Part shown: positions 32,110 to 45,100 of the stretch, piece after piece
Layout of the letters: every line of letters starts with the position of its first letter
Numbering within the stretch: the first letter of the stretch is position 1
Assembly: GCA_029204225.1 (NCBI GenBank)
Contig: CM055101.1
Span: 62,138,955 to 62,202,954, forward strand
Source: Diphasiastrum complanatum
Lineage: Eukaryota > Streptophyta > Lycopodiopsida > Lycopodiales > Lycopodiaceae
Direction: 5' to 3'
Length of the DNA: 64,000 nucleotides
Translations under genes and position numbers: made by a program
The notes under the pieces: generated by a model
Told to the model about the DNA's origin: nothing
The model's input: only the letters and a program-made list of their open reading frames with translations
Database searches by the model: none

Positions 32110-32475
32110 ATGGCAGAGCGCATACCACCAAGGCCTGAGGGCGAAGCCAGGAGGAAGCTCGAGGAAGATGTCCGAAGGCACAATGAAAGGCATCGGAAGC
32201 AAGAGGCAGACATTGCAGAGATGCTGCGACAAACTCAGGAGAGACACCCAGAGCTGCAGATCCCCGCCCCCGCTGTGGCCCCTGCTCCCGCTGTCGAGCT
32301 GGATCTGGATGAGCAGATCGGAATGAACTTCACACGACGGCAGCTCATCATGGTCAGGGAAAGGGCGGCCAGACGTCGGGCTGGCCAGGAGGCAGCTCGG
32401 GGTAACCGGGAGGCAGAGCGAGAGCGACATAACAATTCTCCTGACGAGGGCGAGGAGTCAGTGGAGGATCCATAG
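32110..32475 (+). CDS. Small gene, most diverged open copy
   Basis: 121 residues, MAERIPPRPEGEARRKLEED to EESVEDP. Roughly 18 residues differ from the copy at 30451-30816, mostly in the linker (QERHPELQIPAPAVAPAPA), yet length and frame are the same and the ELDLDEQIGMNFTRRQLIMV block is unchanged. Divergence with no stop or frameshift is what selection on the protein would produce. Its own transposase is dead. Confidence 0.6.
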   Translation: MAERIPPRPEGEARRKLEEDVRRHNERHRKQEADIAEMLRQTQERHPELQIPAPAVAPAPAVELDLDEQIGMNFTRRQLIMVRERAARRRAGQEAARGNREAERERHNNSPDEGEESVEDP

Positions 32476-32914
32476 GAATGTTTAGCATAGATGGGGTCTA
32501 GCCGTATGTGGCTGACTGTTGTTATGTAATGTTCATCAGTAGATGAGGCAGCATTTAGTGTCTAGCATAGTGTAAAAAACAGCCCCAGTCGTATGTGGTG
32601 GGAATACGTATTGTTATTTTCATACATCTGATGAATTATTGTACGGTGTGTTTTTTGTGCAATGCGTGCCTTGTGTATTGCAATCTGATGTATGTGTTTA
32701 TGAAATGCTATCAGGGGGTATTTCTATGTTCTGCATATGCTCTCGATCTCTGTAGTGAAAACTAATTGAAAACACGCACACACCATTTAAAGTAAAACTG
32801 CAAGTAGAACATCACAATTACAAGTTGACAAATACAGATTGTGCAGTGAATAGAATACGTCCAACACTGAATATAATATGTAAAATGGTCTGAATACAGT
32901 GTTCGACCATCTGG

Positions 32915-33206
32915 TCACCATTCTTATGGATGGGGTGGATAATGTTAGTGCACTAGGAGGATGGGAAACCAGAAACAACTGCGGACTTAAGAAGGGTGGC
33001 TATAGTGGGGGCGAGTATGTCGGAGGCATGGGAAAGGAGTTCAGATTCAAGGTCTTCGATATCTCTGGCCTTATGGGATTTCATCTTCTTAATGGCTGTG
33101 AGTACCATGTCAGATGTGAAGGAGAACTCAGATGGCCTTGGAGATATGGAAATAGGTGAGTCGGTAGGGACCGTGTATAGGCTAGTAGCATAGTCAGTCC
33201 ATATGC
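32915..33206 (-). pseudogene. LINE reverse-transcriptase fragment
   Basis: The reverse strand reads FSFTSDMVLTAIKKMKSHKA, then LESELLSHASDILAPTIATL, SGFPSS, a TAG stop, and IIHPIHKNGD. This matches the start of LINE reverse-transcriptase domains (A-x-x-x-MK-x-x-KA-x-G-x-D ... ELL ... GFP-x-x-W ... IHK-x-GD). Only about 290 bases remain, so it cannot be functional. Confidence 0.7.
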
Positions 33207-33434
33207 AGTTATGATCAAAATCTCAGGTGTTGAATCAATGAAGCATAAAAGACAGCAATAGACTAAAGCCCTACAAGCAATAGACAAGACAATAGGTTCT
33301 CCCACGAAGAGCCCAAGCAATACCAATCAATAATCTGAAAAATGAGTGTACAAATTCCCCTATAAATACCCTACCAATGAACCCTAAAATAGGAATTCAA
33401 AAGTAAAGGGAGGCAAAATGTGGAGGGAAAATAG
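33207..33434 (-). mobile_element. LTR fragment of the gypsy-2 type
   Basis: It starts exactly at the LTR terminus AGTTATGATCAAAATCTCAG and follows the 56562-57016 LTR for about 230 bases, then breaks off in GAGGGAAAATAG. The other end joins the transposase at a hairpin sequence. Confidence 0.8.
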
Positions 33435-34931
33435 TCACCAGGAAGAGGGCCTCCCGGACGATGGCTCTAACCAAAGGAAGTGCTCCAATGTCCCCCATCA
33501 GAAGGTCTATGCTGTGCGCTGCAGAGGGGGCATGAACAATATGAGGGAACTCGGCCTGTAGCAGTACACCCATCTGAATGCAATTCGTGGCATTGTCCGT
33601 CACCACCGTGACGACATGCTGTGGGCCTATGGCTAGGATGGAAGACCTGATGACATCAAACATGAACCCTGTAGATATGACTCTCCCCCCCCGCTGCAAT
33701 CCACTGCCCTCAAAAACTGTGTGCCCATGCAACTGGAGACTAGTATGTTGAGGATCGGCCTCCTCCTGACATCAGTCCAGCCATCGGACATGATGCTGCA
33801 ACCGTAAGTGGCCCAGTGCCGACGCAGAGGCTCCATCTCTCTAGACAAGGACTCAACCCTATCCCTCAGCATGTGTGTGCGGACAACCTCTGAACTAGGG
33901 ACTCTCCAGCTAGGGCTGACAGATTGTGCAAGGCGGAAGGCCTTTCTGAAGGGCTCAGAGTCGATGATGGCAAAGGGCAGGTTCAGCTCGTAAACCAGAC
34001 TGGCCACGGCCTGTGTGGCCTCTCTGTCCATGTGCGGCTGATGCGCGCCGCGAATGGTCTGCTGCACGAGGGCTCTCCCTGGTGGGCGACGGGTGGTGGA
34101 CCTCCAGCACGGCGCACCAACCGTGACGGGAATGGACGATGACGCGACAGGGTGGGCGCTGGTGGATGCATCGGCTATAGACGTGGAATGGGGAGAGTGG
34201 GATGCACTGGCAGGGATGGGTGCAGCAGCATAGGTGGGGTGCACTGGTGGAGGGGCAACATCTGGCATGGGGTACGAAAACTGTTGGCTGAGGAGGTCAT
34301 CCGGATGGGAAGGGAAGGAAGAAGGGATCTCTTCCACATCCTTGAAGGCCCCAGCAGTAGCATCCTGGGCTTGCTCGGGTGGCGGAGAGTCCATGAATAA
34401 GTCGTAGACTGGGGGAGTGCGAGCAACAGTGGGTGGTGGTGGAACCGCAGTGGCAACTGGCGGACGCGATGGGACGGGATCCACCGGAATCTGAGCAGAT
34501 GGGGGCGCGTGAGGCAGAACTGTCTGAGGGGGATGAGGGGCAAAGGGACTGGAGGAGGGTGCACTCCCTCTCCTCGTGCATGCCAGCCAAACGGGTAGCA
34601 ACTCTGGGTCAGCCACATAAGGAGCGGTGCAAAATCGGAGAATGCCCTCCGAAATGGTGTTCTCCCCTGCCACGAGCCGCGGCCCGTAGGTGTCCAGTAG
34701 TCGCTGCCTGTCGGGGACGGTCATGCTGCCACAAGGGGCAGCATTCAAGGTGGCACCATTTTTGGCGCGTGCACCGAGCAGATGGCCTTTAAGGCGAGTG
34801 AGGGATGCAGCAAACTCGACGAGACAGTATCGGCAGCACACGATCTTCTGACCGGTCTTGTTGGCCTTGTCGGCAACCCGCCCGACAATGTTTACCTCGT
34901 CCCACAGACCAGAAAGGTCGGATTGCACCAT
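33435..34931 (-). pseudogene. hAT-1 transposase 5' half
   Basis: The start MVQSDLSGLWDEVNIVG at 34931, the BED finger, linker and DUF659-like core are present. One base is lost beside the G8 tract (about 33690), and the gene ends at 33435 within the coding hairpin. Exons 2-4 are absent. Confidence 0.85.
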
Positions 34932-35073
34932 TGCAGATGAAATGAGGGATGGATTGCTGGGAAAAAAACAGCAGGGTTCACTGTTGGAGAGACGCTGAAA
35001 ATGGGCGAAGGCAGGGCGAAGCAAGTTAGACGCAAGGCAGGGCAGTGCGTGGGCGAAGGGCGACGCAAGGAAT

Positions 35074-35796
35074 CGAAGGATGTGGATGAGATCCCTTCTT
35101 CCTTCCCTTCCCATCCGGATGACCTCCTCAGCCAGCAGTTTTCGTACCCCATGCCAGATGTTGCCCCTCCACCAGTGCACCCCACCTATGCTGCTGCACC
35201 CATCCCTGCCAGTGCATCCCACTCTCCCCATTCCATGTCTACAGCCGATGCATCCACTAGTGCCCAGCCTGTCGCGTCATCGTCCATTCCCGTCACGGTT
35301 GGTGCACCGTGCTGGAGGTCCACCACCCGTCGCCCACCAGGTAGAGCCCTCGTGCAGCAGACCATTCGCAGCGCGCATCAGCCGCACATGGACAGAGAGG
35401 CCACACAGGCCGTGGCCAGTTTGATTTACGAGCTGGATCTACATTTTGCCATCACCGATTCTCAGCCCTTCAGAAGGGCATTCCGCCTTGCACAGTTTGT
35501 CAGCCCTAGCTGGAGAGTCCCTGGTTCAGAGGTTGTCCGCACACACATGCTGAGAGATAGGGTTGAATCCTTGTCTAGAGAGATGGAGCCTCTACGCCGC
35601 CACTAGGCCACATATGGATGCAGCATCATGTCTGATGGCAGGACTGATGTTAGGAGGAGGCCGATCCTCAACATCTTGGTCTCCAGCTACATGGGTACAC
35701 AGTTTTTGAGAGCCGTGGATTGCAGCAGGGGGGGGGGAGAGTCATATCTGCAGAGTTCATGTACGATGTCATTAGATCTTCCGTCTTGTCCATAGG
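35074..35796 (+). pseudogene. hAT-1 transposase exon 1, 5' part
   Basis: It begins at DVDEIPSSFPSHPDD in the linker and runs through the DUF659-like core. A TGG-to-TAG stop lies at about 35603-35606, and the G tract near 35727 has 10 Gs instead of 8. It is interrupted at 35796 in the codons for SIG-PQH by the retrotransposon. Confidence 0.85.
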
Positions 35797-36154
35797 TGTT
35801 ACGAGCTCGTAACCAGTGCCGAACCCTAGAGAACACAGATAGGTCAGATACCACAGTCAGGGTCGTGTCCAGCGTACATGACCAACAGGGCAAGACAGTG
35901 TGAGTAGTGTGCCCCAGCACGGTCCATAGCCATGGCGGGCCTAACACAGCCTAGGGACCCTGTCAGCAGGATAGGGCCCCCAGTTGGGTCCCGTCGTGCA
36001 GTCGGCCACGTCAGTGCCACGTGGCCGACACTTGGCAGTAGCATGCTACCAGTCCTCACACTGGGCTAGGAGGGGCTTACTCTATATCAGGGAGTAGGCA
36101 AGGTTGGGTGGATCAGTTAGTGTTTGCCCTACTGTGGTGTTAGGATCTATTACA
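35797..36154 (+). repeat. 5' LTR
   Basis: Contains a TATA-like CTCTATATCAG near 36080 and an inverted GGCCACGT / ACGTGGCC pair (about 36003-36027) that includes a CACGTG G-box, a plausible stress- or light-responsive promoter element. Confidence 0.9.
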
Positions 36155-36957
36155 CTGGTATCAGAGCCATCTCCATCCTAGGGAGTTTAGGACAGCAGTA
36201 GAGAAAGCTATCAGAAGATAGGAAGTGTTTCTCAGATTCTCAGAGAGGAATAGAGGAGGAGGATCGCTGTAGGAGCAGCCTTCAAACTTCTGATTTCCAC
36301 TGAGAAATCACAGTAGCAAGGAGTCAGATTCCAAGTGTAGGTAACTCGCTGAAAAAACAGCTGTTTCTCACTGACTTCAGAGGATTCTTCGTAGTTTTCC
36401 CAGCGAAATTAGAGTAGGAAGAAGCCAGCACCTCCATCGCTGTACAGTCAGAGACCTACATCCGATTTCCAGGGAAAAAGTTACTGGTTTTCAGCGAGTT
36501 GGAAGCCAAAAAAGAGGAGCAGGGCCAGCGCTGCCAGTGCTTCTGAAAATCTGGTTTTTCAACAAGTTTTTGGGCCCCAACGTCAGAGATTTGGAGCAAG
36601 AGGATTTCTACCAGATCAGCGAGTAGGAGACTTCTGAAATTTCAGAACTCAGAAGGGTTTTTGGACTTCAGATTGGCCTTTTTGTGGACAAGTTGGATTG
36701 CAATCAGACCAGCGAGCTACTATCCTCAAAAAACCGGGAAATTTAGTACCGTTTTGAAGCCTCAAACTGGCATTTTTCGGAACAGCAGGTCTGAAATTTT
36801 GGGGAAAAGAGCTGAAAGGGTTCCTCTTCATTCTTTCTTTGGAAGTACAGTCCTCAGAAACAGCTAAGTCATCTTTCCTTTCCCTTGTACAGTTGTAAAT
36901 TAGTCTTTTAGACTTTTTTCCTTCAGAAGTTAAGGTAGCTCTCTTTCAGTTTCGAAG
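36155..36957 (+). other. Primer site and leader of the gypsy element
   Basis: The minus-strand primer site TGGTATCAGAGCC (complementary to initiator tRNA-Met) starts one base after the LTR. The roughly 790-base leader up to the gag start holds no protein frame. Confidence 0.8.
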
Positions 36958-39900
36958 ATGACCACTCCTCAGGGACCTGATCAACCCCAGGAGAGAGGCT
37001 TCGACGAACTTGAAACAGAAGCCTTGGCTTACAGAAAAGGGAAGGAACCCATGGAAGTAGAAGAACAGGAACAGTTCGCCGAAGAACTCGACGAACTAGT
37101 TACCAAGGAGCAGTTCCTCCAATTGGTAACAGAAGTGGATGAACTGAAGCTGGCATTAGCCAATTTCAAGTCCAGTGTGGACGACTCGTTCGCTGAACTC
37201 AAAAACTTGATTTTGAGCTCCGCGAAAGGAAGCCTTCCCTCCACTTCTCAGTTATCCCCTTCTCCACTTCCATCAGTTTCGGGTGAGACTTTACGGTCTC
37301 ACCCCAGTGTTTTTAAAGATTTAAAGCCTCCTACTTTTAATGGGGAAGAGAAGGATAGAAATGCAGATATTCTACAAACCTTCCTCAGCAAATGGAAGAA
37401 CATTCATGCTCTTAAACAGACCCCTGACCATTTGCAAGCAATTGAGGCCAGTCTTTCTTTAGGGCCTATGGCCTATAAGTGGTGGTTAAATCTCCAGGAG
37501 ACTGGGCAGACTCCCCGGTCATGGAAAGCTTTTGAAGAAGCTTTCCTAAGAGAATTTCTACCAGAGAATGAACTTGATAGAGCCTGGGAAGCCTGGGAAA
37601 GAACAGTAATGGACAAGTCCCTCATCCAATATATCTCGCAGTATCGAGAGGCAATTTTAAAGATTAAAAATATGGATGACTATCAAAAAATCAGGGGATT
37701 TGTCCGTGGCCTCAAAGATGAATATAAAGTAGAGGTCCAGAGAAACTCGCCTACTACCCTTGAGCAAGCTCTCAGATATGCTCAAATCTATGATGATTCA
37801 GTGGGTAGGAAGAGAGCGAGACAGCAACCACTTTCTGAGCAGCTTCCTCAGAAAGACTTTCAATTTAAAAAGAAATTTTTAAAAAAAAAGAAAGAAGATA
37901 AATTTAAAGGTGAAGCTCCTCAGAAACGCCCTTCACTCATACAGCCCTTAAAACCAGATGATTTTGAGAAAGCCAAACAGGAACGTTTGTGCTTTGTGTG
38001 TATGGGCAAGGGACACACAGTCAGACAGTGTCCCAAGGGGCCTTTCACTAAAAAAGATAAAAAACAAGTTCATCTTGTTCAGACTGTATGTTTCCCCAGT
38101 AACTCGGCAGCTTCCGAGATCAAAGTGTATCATGAAGATCATGAACACTGTTGCCAGCTGACCTCTGCAATGCTAGCGAGACCCTTCAGCTTTGGGCCGC
38201 ATGACCTAGTACGTATGCATGGGAAAGTTGGTAACCAGTCAGTAAGAGTCATGGTTGATGATGGGGCAACCCATAATTTCATCAACCACACCCTGGTTAA
38301 AAAGCTTAAACTACCAGAAGTACCTAGTCAGCATAGGTACATAGTTTCATTAGCTAAGGGTGAAGATAAAAAAATATGGGAAACTATGGTAAGTAAGTTA
38401 AATCTTGGTATTCAGGGGTACCAAGATCAAATAAACTTTCAGATAATGCACATGGATCGAACAGACATTGTTCTCGGGAGAGATTGGCTCTACAGTTTAG
38501 GACCTTCCCTCCACAGAAACTATCAGGAGAACACCCTCAGCTTTCAGTATAAAGGCCGAGAGATCCAGTTGCATGGGGAGCATGATGTTCCCAACAGCCC
38601 TATGGTCTGCAATTCAGAGCTCTGTCAGCTAATCGGAGACGAAGACCATCAGGTATTCTTATGTGACTTTCAGTTTATTCCTGAAGTTTCTATTTCCAGT
38701 TCTATTCAGCAGAAAATCAGTAAATTAGAAACTTTATTGTCTAAATTTAAAGATGTTTTTCTTGAAGATTTGCCACATGGTTTACCACCTAGCAGAGAGG
38801 TAGATCATGTAATAAACCTAGTACCAGGTACAGCACCTGTTTCTAAACCTCCGTATCGGGTCAGCCGAACAGAGGATGAAGAAATAACTAGGCAGTTAAC
38901 AGACTATCTTGGGAAAGGCCAAATTCAGACCAGTAGTTCACCATGGGCCTCACCAGTCCTATTGGTGAAAAAGATAGAGGGGTCTATGCGTCTTTGCGTA
39001 GATTACAGAGCCCTCAATAAAGTCACAATTAAGAATAAATACCCTATGCCTCGAGCAGACGAGTTGTTTGATCAACTCGACGGGGCTAAGTTTTTCAGCA
39101 AAATAGACCTCAGATCGGGATATCATGAAGTCCGTATAAAATCGGAAGATGTCTCGAAAACAGCTTTTAGGACTCGTCACGGTCATTATGAGTTTAAGGT
39201 GATGCCATTTGGGCTCACAAATGCTCCAGCTACCTTTATGACCTTGATGAACAGTGTCCTCAGACCATACTTGGGTAAGTTTGTAGTCGTATTTTTAGAT
39301 GACATCCTCGTCTACAGCAAAACGAGGAAGGAGCATCTAAAACACCTCAGAAAGGTGTTTCGACTGCTCAGAAAGCATAAGCTTTATGCTAAACAATCCA
39401 AGTGTGAATTCTTCGTTGAAGAAGTAGCATATTTGGGTCACATTATCTCTTCAGATGGGATTAAGATGGACCCAAATAAGGTTAAAGCCATACTCAGTTG
39501 GCTGAGACCTCAGAATATTTTGGAACTTCAAATCTTTCTTGGTCTGGCGGGATATTACAGACGATTTGTCAAGGAATATGCTCAGATAGCAGTCCCTATG
39601 ACAAATCTCCTTAAGGGGAAGGGAAAGGAGTTCATTTGGGAGTCCGCACAACAGGAGAGCTTTGATGCTCTCAAAACAGCCTTAGCTACAGCACCAGTTT
39701 TAAAGGTCGTCGACCCCAATCAGCCATTTGTGGTCGAAACAGATGCTAGCGACTTTGCAGTAGGTGCTGTGCTAACTCAGGGTGGACGACCAGTTGCGTT
39801 CGAGAGTAAAAAACTCGAGCCAGCACAGACTAGGTATAGTGCCTATGAAAAGGAACTCTTTTCTATAGTCCATGCCCTTAAGACTTGGAGGCATTATTTG

Positions 39901-41736
39901 TATGGTGCCAACTTTGAGGTCCTGACAGACCATGAGAGTCTCAGATACCTTTGCAATCAACCTGAGCTTAGAGGTCGGAAAGCTCGTTGGGCAGAGTTGA
40001 TGCAAGAGTTTGACATGTCTATCAGATATAGGCGCGGAAAATTCAATACAGTAGCAGATGCCCTTAGCAGAATGCCTATGATAAACGAGCTGAGTTTTAC
40101 TCAGATTCGTAATGAGTTACTCGAGTCCTTGAGAGGGAAATGCCAGCATGATGCATTCTTCTCTATTATCTGGAACTCAGTCCAGAACAGACAGTTACAG
40201 ACTCCAGAACCAGTTCCCGGGGCTGGTGCCAGTTCATCCAAGAATACGGCAGTTTCCGTTGAGGATGATGATGAGTCCGAGTATACGTCGTCAGATGACG
40301 TTGAGGATTCTGAGCCTGTATCACCCAAGCAAACCCCAGTGGTTGAGGGTCAGTTGACTCAAGGATTCAAATGGAAACAGTATTCCATTCAGGATGAGTA
40401 CTTGCTCTATAGAGATAGAGTATGTGTCCCCAATTCAGAGGATTATAGGCAGCAGGTCCTATATGAATGTCATGACAATCCTAGCGCGGGACACCCAGGC
40501 ATACAGAAGACCTATGAGCTTCTTCGTAGGCAATTTTTCTGGCCCAGTATGAAAAAGGACGTCCACCAGTATGTAACCAGTTGCCAGAAATGTCAAGTAA
40601 ATAAAGCAGAGCGTTTAAAGGCAGGAGGGTTGTTGCATCCCTTAGAAATACCAGCTGGTAAATGGGAGAGTATCTCCATGGATTTTATAGTAGGCCTGCC
40701 TAAAACCCAAAAGGGTAATGACGCTATATGGGTCACAGTTGACCGTCTGACCAAAATGGCTCATTTTATTCCGACCAAAACAACCGTTAGAGCTCCAGAG
40801 TTAGCGAGGTTGTTTGTAGACGGGCTATTTAAATTGTACGGTCTACCTTCCGGCATAGTCAGCGACCGGGACAGTAAGTTTACTGGAAATTTTTGGAAGG
40901 CAGTATTCCATCATCTCCATACTAAACTTAATATGAGTACCACCGACCATCCACAGACGGACGGTCAAACAGAAAGGGTAAATCAAGTGCTGGAGGATAT
41001 GCTTCGTGCATACGTCAGCAAGAGGCAGACTAATTGGGAGGAGTATCTCTCGATATTAGAGTTTGCTTACAACAGTACCAAACATTCAGCTACGGGATAC
41101 AGCCCATTTATGCTGATGTACGGTTTTCAGCCACGCTCACCCACAGCTGTAGGGTTTAAACAAGAAAAAGTTGAAGTAGCCAGAAACTTTTTAGAAGACC
41201 TAAACCAGATGATAGAACATGCTAAGCGTAGCATTAGACAATCCCAGGATCGAGCCAGGCATTATGCAGATCCACACAGACGGGATGTGCAGTTCTCCAC
41301 TGGTGAGAGAGTCTACTTGAGAGTCCCAGTTGACTCTAAAACCCTCAAATCAGGAGTGTGTGCTAAGTTGTCTCCAAGGTATTGTGGTCCCTTTACCATC
41401 AGTAGGAGACTAGGCGAGGTCACCTATGAACTAGAACTCCCACACAGCAATAAGGTTTTTCCAGTTTTTCATGTAAGTCAGTTACGAAAAGCCTTAACCA
41501 GATCAGATAATCTGGTAGGGGACAGTGTTCTAGTTCTCCCATTGGATCCTCAACAACCTCCACATGAACCAGAGGAAATTCTTGATAGTAGAGAGACGCA
41601 GACTCGTCATACTCTATACCGAGAATATCTGGTTAAGTGGAATGATCAGCCTGTTGAGAATGCCACTTGGGAAAGAGGCAGCGTCCTTCGCAAGATTTTT
41701 CCAGACTTTGTCTTAGAGGACCAAGACGGTTCTTAA
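36958..41736 (+). CDS. Gag-Pol polyprotein, Ty3/gypsy with chromodomain-like end
   Basis: 1592 residues in one frame. Residues about 100-290 are the retrotransposon gag region. A CCHC knuckle ([14 protein letters not shown]) spans 345-358. The protease motif is VDDGATHNF around 433-441, with DDG where D(S/T)G is usual. Reverse transcriptase has FLDDIL (D781, D782). RNase H has TDAS with D929 and a downstream TDHESL. Integrase has an HHCC finger near 1170-1215 and catalytic D1242, D1303 and E1339 (35 residues between the last two). The C-terminus (about 1530-1592) reads [17 protein letters not shown], a chromodomain-like fold that in chromoviruses directs integration to chromatin. The ATG at 36958 was chosen because it gives the complete gag. 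No frameshift separates gag and pol. Confidence 0.93.
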   Translation: MTTPQGPDQPQERGFDELETEALAYRKGKEPMEVEEQEQFAEELDELVTKEQFLQLVTEVDELKLALANFKSSVDDSFAELKNLILSSAKGSLPSTSQLSPSPLPSVSGETLRSHPSVFKDLKPPTFNGEEKDRNADILQTFLSKWKNIHALKQTPDHLQAIEASLSLGPMAYKWWLNLQETGQTPRSWKAFEEAFLREFLPENELDRAWEAWERTVMDKSLIQYISQYREAILKIKNMDDYQKIRGFVRGLKDEYKVEVQRNSPTTLEQALRYAQIYDDSVGRKRARQQPLSEQLPQKDFQFKKKFLKKKKEDKFKGEAPQKRPSLIQPLKPDDFEKAKQERLCFVCMGKGHTVRQCPKGPFTKKDKKQVHLVQTVCFPSNSAASEIKVYHEDHEHCCQLTSAMLARPFSFGPHDLVRMHGKVGNQSVRVMVDDGATHNFINHTLVKKLKLPEVPSQHRYIVSLAKGEDKKIWETMVSKLNLGIQGYQDQINFQIMHMDRTDIVLGRDWLYSLGPSLHRNYQENTLSFQYKGREIQLHGEHDVPNSPMVCNSELCQLIGDEDHQVFLCDFQFIPEVSISSSIQQKISKLETLLSKFKDVFLEDLPHGLPPSREVDHVINLVPGTAPVSKPPYRVSRTEDEEITRQLTDYLGKGQIQTSSSPWASPVLLVKKIEGSMRLCVDYRALNKVTIKNKYPMPRADELFDQLDGAKFFSKIDLRSGYHEVRIKSEDVSKTAFRTRHGHYEFKVMPFGLTNAPATFMTLMNSVLRPYLGKFVVVFLDDILVYSKTRKEHLKHLRKVFRLLRKHKLYAKQSKCEFFVEEVAYLGHIISSDGIKMDPNKVKAILSWLRPQNILELQIFLGLAGYYRRFVKEYAQIAVPMTNLLKGKGKEFIWESAQQESFDALKTALATAPVLKVVDPNQPFVVETDASDFAVGAVLTQGGRPVAFESKKLEPAQTRYSAYEKELFSIVHALKTWRHYLYGANFEVLTDHESLRYLCNQPELRGRKARWAELMQEFDMSIRYRRGKFNTVADALSRMPMINELSFTQIRNELLESLRGKCQHDAFFSIIWNSVQNRQLQTPEPVPGAGASSSKNTAVSVEDDDESEYTSSDDVEDSEPVSPKQTPVVEGQLTQGFKWKQYSIQDEYLLYRDRVCVPNSEDYRQQVLYECHDNPSAGHPGIQKTYELLRRQFFWPSMKKDVHQYVTSCQKCQVNKAERLKAGGLLHPLEIPAGKWESISMDFIVGLPKTQKGNDAIWVTVDRLTKMAHFIPTKTTVRAPELARLFVDGLFKLYGLPSGIVSDRDSKFTGNFWKAVFHHLHTKLNMSTTDHPQTDGQTERVNQVLEDMLRAYVSKRQTNWEEYLSILEFAYNSTKHSATGYSPFMLMYGFQPRSPTAVGFKQEKVEVARNFLEDLNQMIEHAKRSIRQSQDRARHYADPHRRDVQFSTGERVYLRVPVDSKTLKSGVCAKLSPRYCGPFTISRRLGEVTYELELPHSNKVFPVFHVSQLRKALTRSDNLVGDSVLVLPLDPQQPPHEPEEILDSRETQTRHTLYREYLVKWNDQPVENATWERGSVLRKIFPDFVLEDQDGS

Positions 41737-41747
41737 GGGGGAGGGAG

Positions 41748-42105
41748 TGTTACGAGCTCGTAACCAGTGCCGAACCCTAGAGAACACAGATAGGTCAGAT
41801 ACCACAGTCAGGGTCGTGTCCAGCGTACATGACCAACAGGGCAAGACAGTGTGAGTAGTGTGCCCCAGCACGGTCCATAGCCATGGCGGGCCTAACACAG
41901 CCTAGGGACCCTGTCAGCAGGATAGGGCCCCCAGTTGGGTCCCGACGTGCAGTCGGCCACGTCAGTGCCACGTGGCCGACACTTGGCAGTAGCATGCTAC
42001 CAGTCCTCACACTGGGCTAGGAGGGGCTTACTCTATATCAGGGAGTAGGCAAGGTTGGGTGGATCAGTTAGTGTTTGCCCTACTGTGGTGTTAGGATCTA
42101 TTACA
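41748..42105 (+). repeat. 3' LTR
   Basis: 358 bases, differing from the 5' LTR only at one T/A position in GTCCCGACGTGCAG (by eye). Preceded by the polypurine tract. Confidence 0.93.
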
Positions 42106-45100
42106 ATAGGCCCCCAGCATGTCGTTACGGTGGTGACGGACAATGCCAGCAACTGTGTTCAGATGGGTGTCCTGCTAGAGGCCGAGTTCCCTCACATCGT
42201 CCATACCCCCTGTGCGGCGCACGGCATAGACCTTTTGATGGGGGACATAGGTGCACTTCCTTGGGTTAGAGCCATTGTCCGCGAGGCCCTCTTCCTGGTG
42301 ACCTTTGTCACCAGGAAGAGGCGTGTTCTTGCCATGTTTCGAGTGTTTAGCCATTTGGACCTCCGTAAGCCATCCCCCACACGCTTTGCATTCGACCTGG
42401 TGGTCATCGACCGTCTGATCAGGTGCAGGGCACAGCTTCTACAGATGGTTGCCAGTGATCTTTGGCGTGCCGGTACGTTTCAGCACACGGAGGATGGGGA
42501 GCACTTTTCTTCCACGGTGAGGGGAGACCAGTTCTGGAGGGATGCACAGACATTGTCAGGACTGCTTTGACCACTCTACATTGTGCTCCACATGGCTGAC
42601 AGCGAGGGGTCCACACTTGGACTGGTGTCTGACCTCATACACCGGATCGAACAGTTCCTGCAGCTGCCCATCTTGCAGCCAGAGAGGTAAGCAGTACGGT
42701 GTTGTAATTGGTCTTTATTTTTCAGTGTGTACTAGTTTGTTTTTTCCAAAATTTGCTTCGATTTCGTGCAGGATGACGGAGCTGAGGTTCATATGGGAGA
42801 CGCGGTGGAACTACTTTCACAGGAGTATCCACAGCGTTGCACACATCTTGCATCCCCTCTTCCTTTCTCCGACACAGATATCAGACAGGGAGCTCGAGGC
42901 GGATTGGCTTGAGTACATCTACAGGGTGGGTCCACACATTGGCTTGGATCCTATCAGACTCATGGAGGAGTTAGCTGCATTTCGTTTCGGGATGGGCACG
43001 TTCGGTCACCTTTTGCTCAGGATCCAGAGAGGAGGCAGCTCCCCATTACCTGGTGGACCATGTTCGGTAGCACCTATCCCTCCATACAACGTCTTGCACT
43101 GCGTGTCCTTTCACAGGTATGCATCTCATCTCATCCTCCCTTGCTGTGTTTCGTTGACGTTCCACCCGTGCTCTTGTGCTGAACCATTTCATTGCACGTA
43201 CCACAGGATTGCGCTGCCTCCGTGTGTGAGCGTAATTAGAGCACATGGGCCCTCGTTCACACGAGGAGAAGAAACAGGCTGTCAGTGAGTCAGCTAGAGC
43301 GGTTGGTGTTCTGTAGCACCAACGCACGTCTCGCCAGGAGACTGCCGACCATTACGAGCGCATTGCAGGTGATGGGCTTTTCTCCCATAGCATGTTGGTT
43401 GACGTCTCACTAAAATGTAGGTTTCAATTTTTGATAAAATTGTTGTGCTGACACGCTCAATTTTGACCTTGCAGACGAAGATATCTGATTTGGAGCGCCA
43501 GGTTGACTTGCCTACAGACAGCGTCCATCTCATGCCTGCAGATGACTTGGGCACACAGTTAATGGCAGAGAGAGAGAGGGAGCTTGCTGAGATGAGAGAG
43601 AGATAGCTTGGGCTTGAGCACAGAGAGCCCCCATTGTATGAGGCCGATGAGCCAGTGTCAGAGGATGAGCATGATGAGGATGAGCCCATTCGGGTTGTGT
43701 TTGCCAGATCAGAGAGGGATGAGGCAGATGATACAGGTGCAGGGCACACGCCACGGGCAGGGGTCACAGGTGCATCGGGTGGCAGAGGTGGGGCACATGG
43801 CACAGGTTATACCGGGAGACAGGCAGGGCACACAGGGGGGGGCAGTGGCATACCTACCTATGTCGACATGATGGAGGAGGCTCTCGATAGAGGGCAGAGT
43901 GATTTAGATGCCGGTCCCGCAGCTGTTTGGATGAGTGCAGTACAGAGTCATGGCCGTTACTACGACAGCGCACCAGAGGAGGCACCAAATGACTTTGATT
44001 GCACAGATTGGGGGGCCATGCAGGGTCTACAAGGTGCACGTGATGAGGCACAAGATGAGGCACGGGTTGATTCAGGGGATGGTGCACAGGATGATTTAGG
44101 GGATGGTGCATAGGATGAGGCTCAGAGCCCAGAGCATTTGTATTCAGATCCCTAGTTGGACGACTTGATTGCCACATTGGATTCAGAGGCTCAACATATG
44201 CCGTGTCAGGGCACGCCCTTCATCTCTTGCCAGCATGCCATACACAGAGTCCCAGCCAGAGCATCCGCACGAGGTGTCTACAGTTCCTCCAGCTCCTCAG
44301 AGGGTATATGTGCGCCGCACAGCTCCTCCAGTGCCACCGATGCCATTCAGGCCTGTAGCCCCTCCATAGCCATGCACTTCTGCAGCACTAGGTCTCCATG
44401 GCAGGCCACCATCTGTGCCCAGGTTTTCTCTTGCAGCGCCCACATCCACAGTGGCTCCTCCAGCTGCTCCTCCAGTGGCAGCACCCACTCCACATCCTCC
44501 TCCTTTGGCAGCACCCAGTCCACTTGCTCCCCCTTGGGCAGCACCCAAGATGTACCAGTACCGGCCACCGCAGCGCCCCTTTTAGTACATATCGCCGCTG
44601 TACTCGCCTCCTGCACAGTTAGTTTCTCCACCTGCAGTACCCCCACGGGCACACACTCCACGAGCTCATCCTCCTCGCTCAGGTGCACAGGGAGTTCCCT
44701 CTTTGGCTTCCCTATCCCAGCCGGCCTCATCTTGGGCCCAGCCTAGCCAGCCAGGTGATTTGCATGGGGGTGATGAGGCATTGACAACTCCTCTTGTTCG
44801 CAAGAGACCAGGAAGGCCCAAGGGTGCACCGAACAAGAAAGGCAAGGCACAGAAACTGCCAGGGAAGAGAGGACGACCACTCAGGGCTCCAGGTACAGCT
44901 AGAGGTGCAACATTACAGCCAGCTGGAGGAGGTGTTGTTGGTTTGGCTTGCTTGGGGGCTGATGCGGAGGCAGATTGGGATGATGCTAGTGACGAGTCCT
45001 CTTCCTTGGATACACAGCCCATGCCAGTTCTAGACAGGCACAAATATCGACTGCGAGAGTCAGCTCGGGGCCCTGAGTTGTCTCCAGAGCTTTCGTTTGA

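Larger units (their letters stand above)
31493..35073 (-). mobile_element. hAT-1 copy 5, reverse strand, rearranged
   Basis: It starts in the region between right end and small-gene promoter; the right terminus itself is missing. It continues through an open small gene and its 3' region to about 32914. The transposase 3' half is then missing, replaced by a LINE piece and an LTR piece, and the transposase 5' half follows at 33435-34931. The leader ends at about 35073, joined head to head to the next copy, so the left terminus is also missing. Confidence 0.65.
35797..42105 (+). mobile_element. Complete young Ty3/gypsy retrotransposon
   Basis: Two 358-base LTRs (35797-36154, 41748-42105) begin TGTTACGAGC and end TCTATTACA, and I see a single difference between them. 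ATAGG duplicates flank it (35792-35796, 42106-42110). The primer site is TGGTATCAGAGCC at 36156 and the purine tract AAGGGGGAGGGAG at 41735-41747. A single open gag-pol frame lies between. All parts needed for retrotransposition seem intact. Confidence 0.95.
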
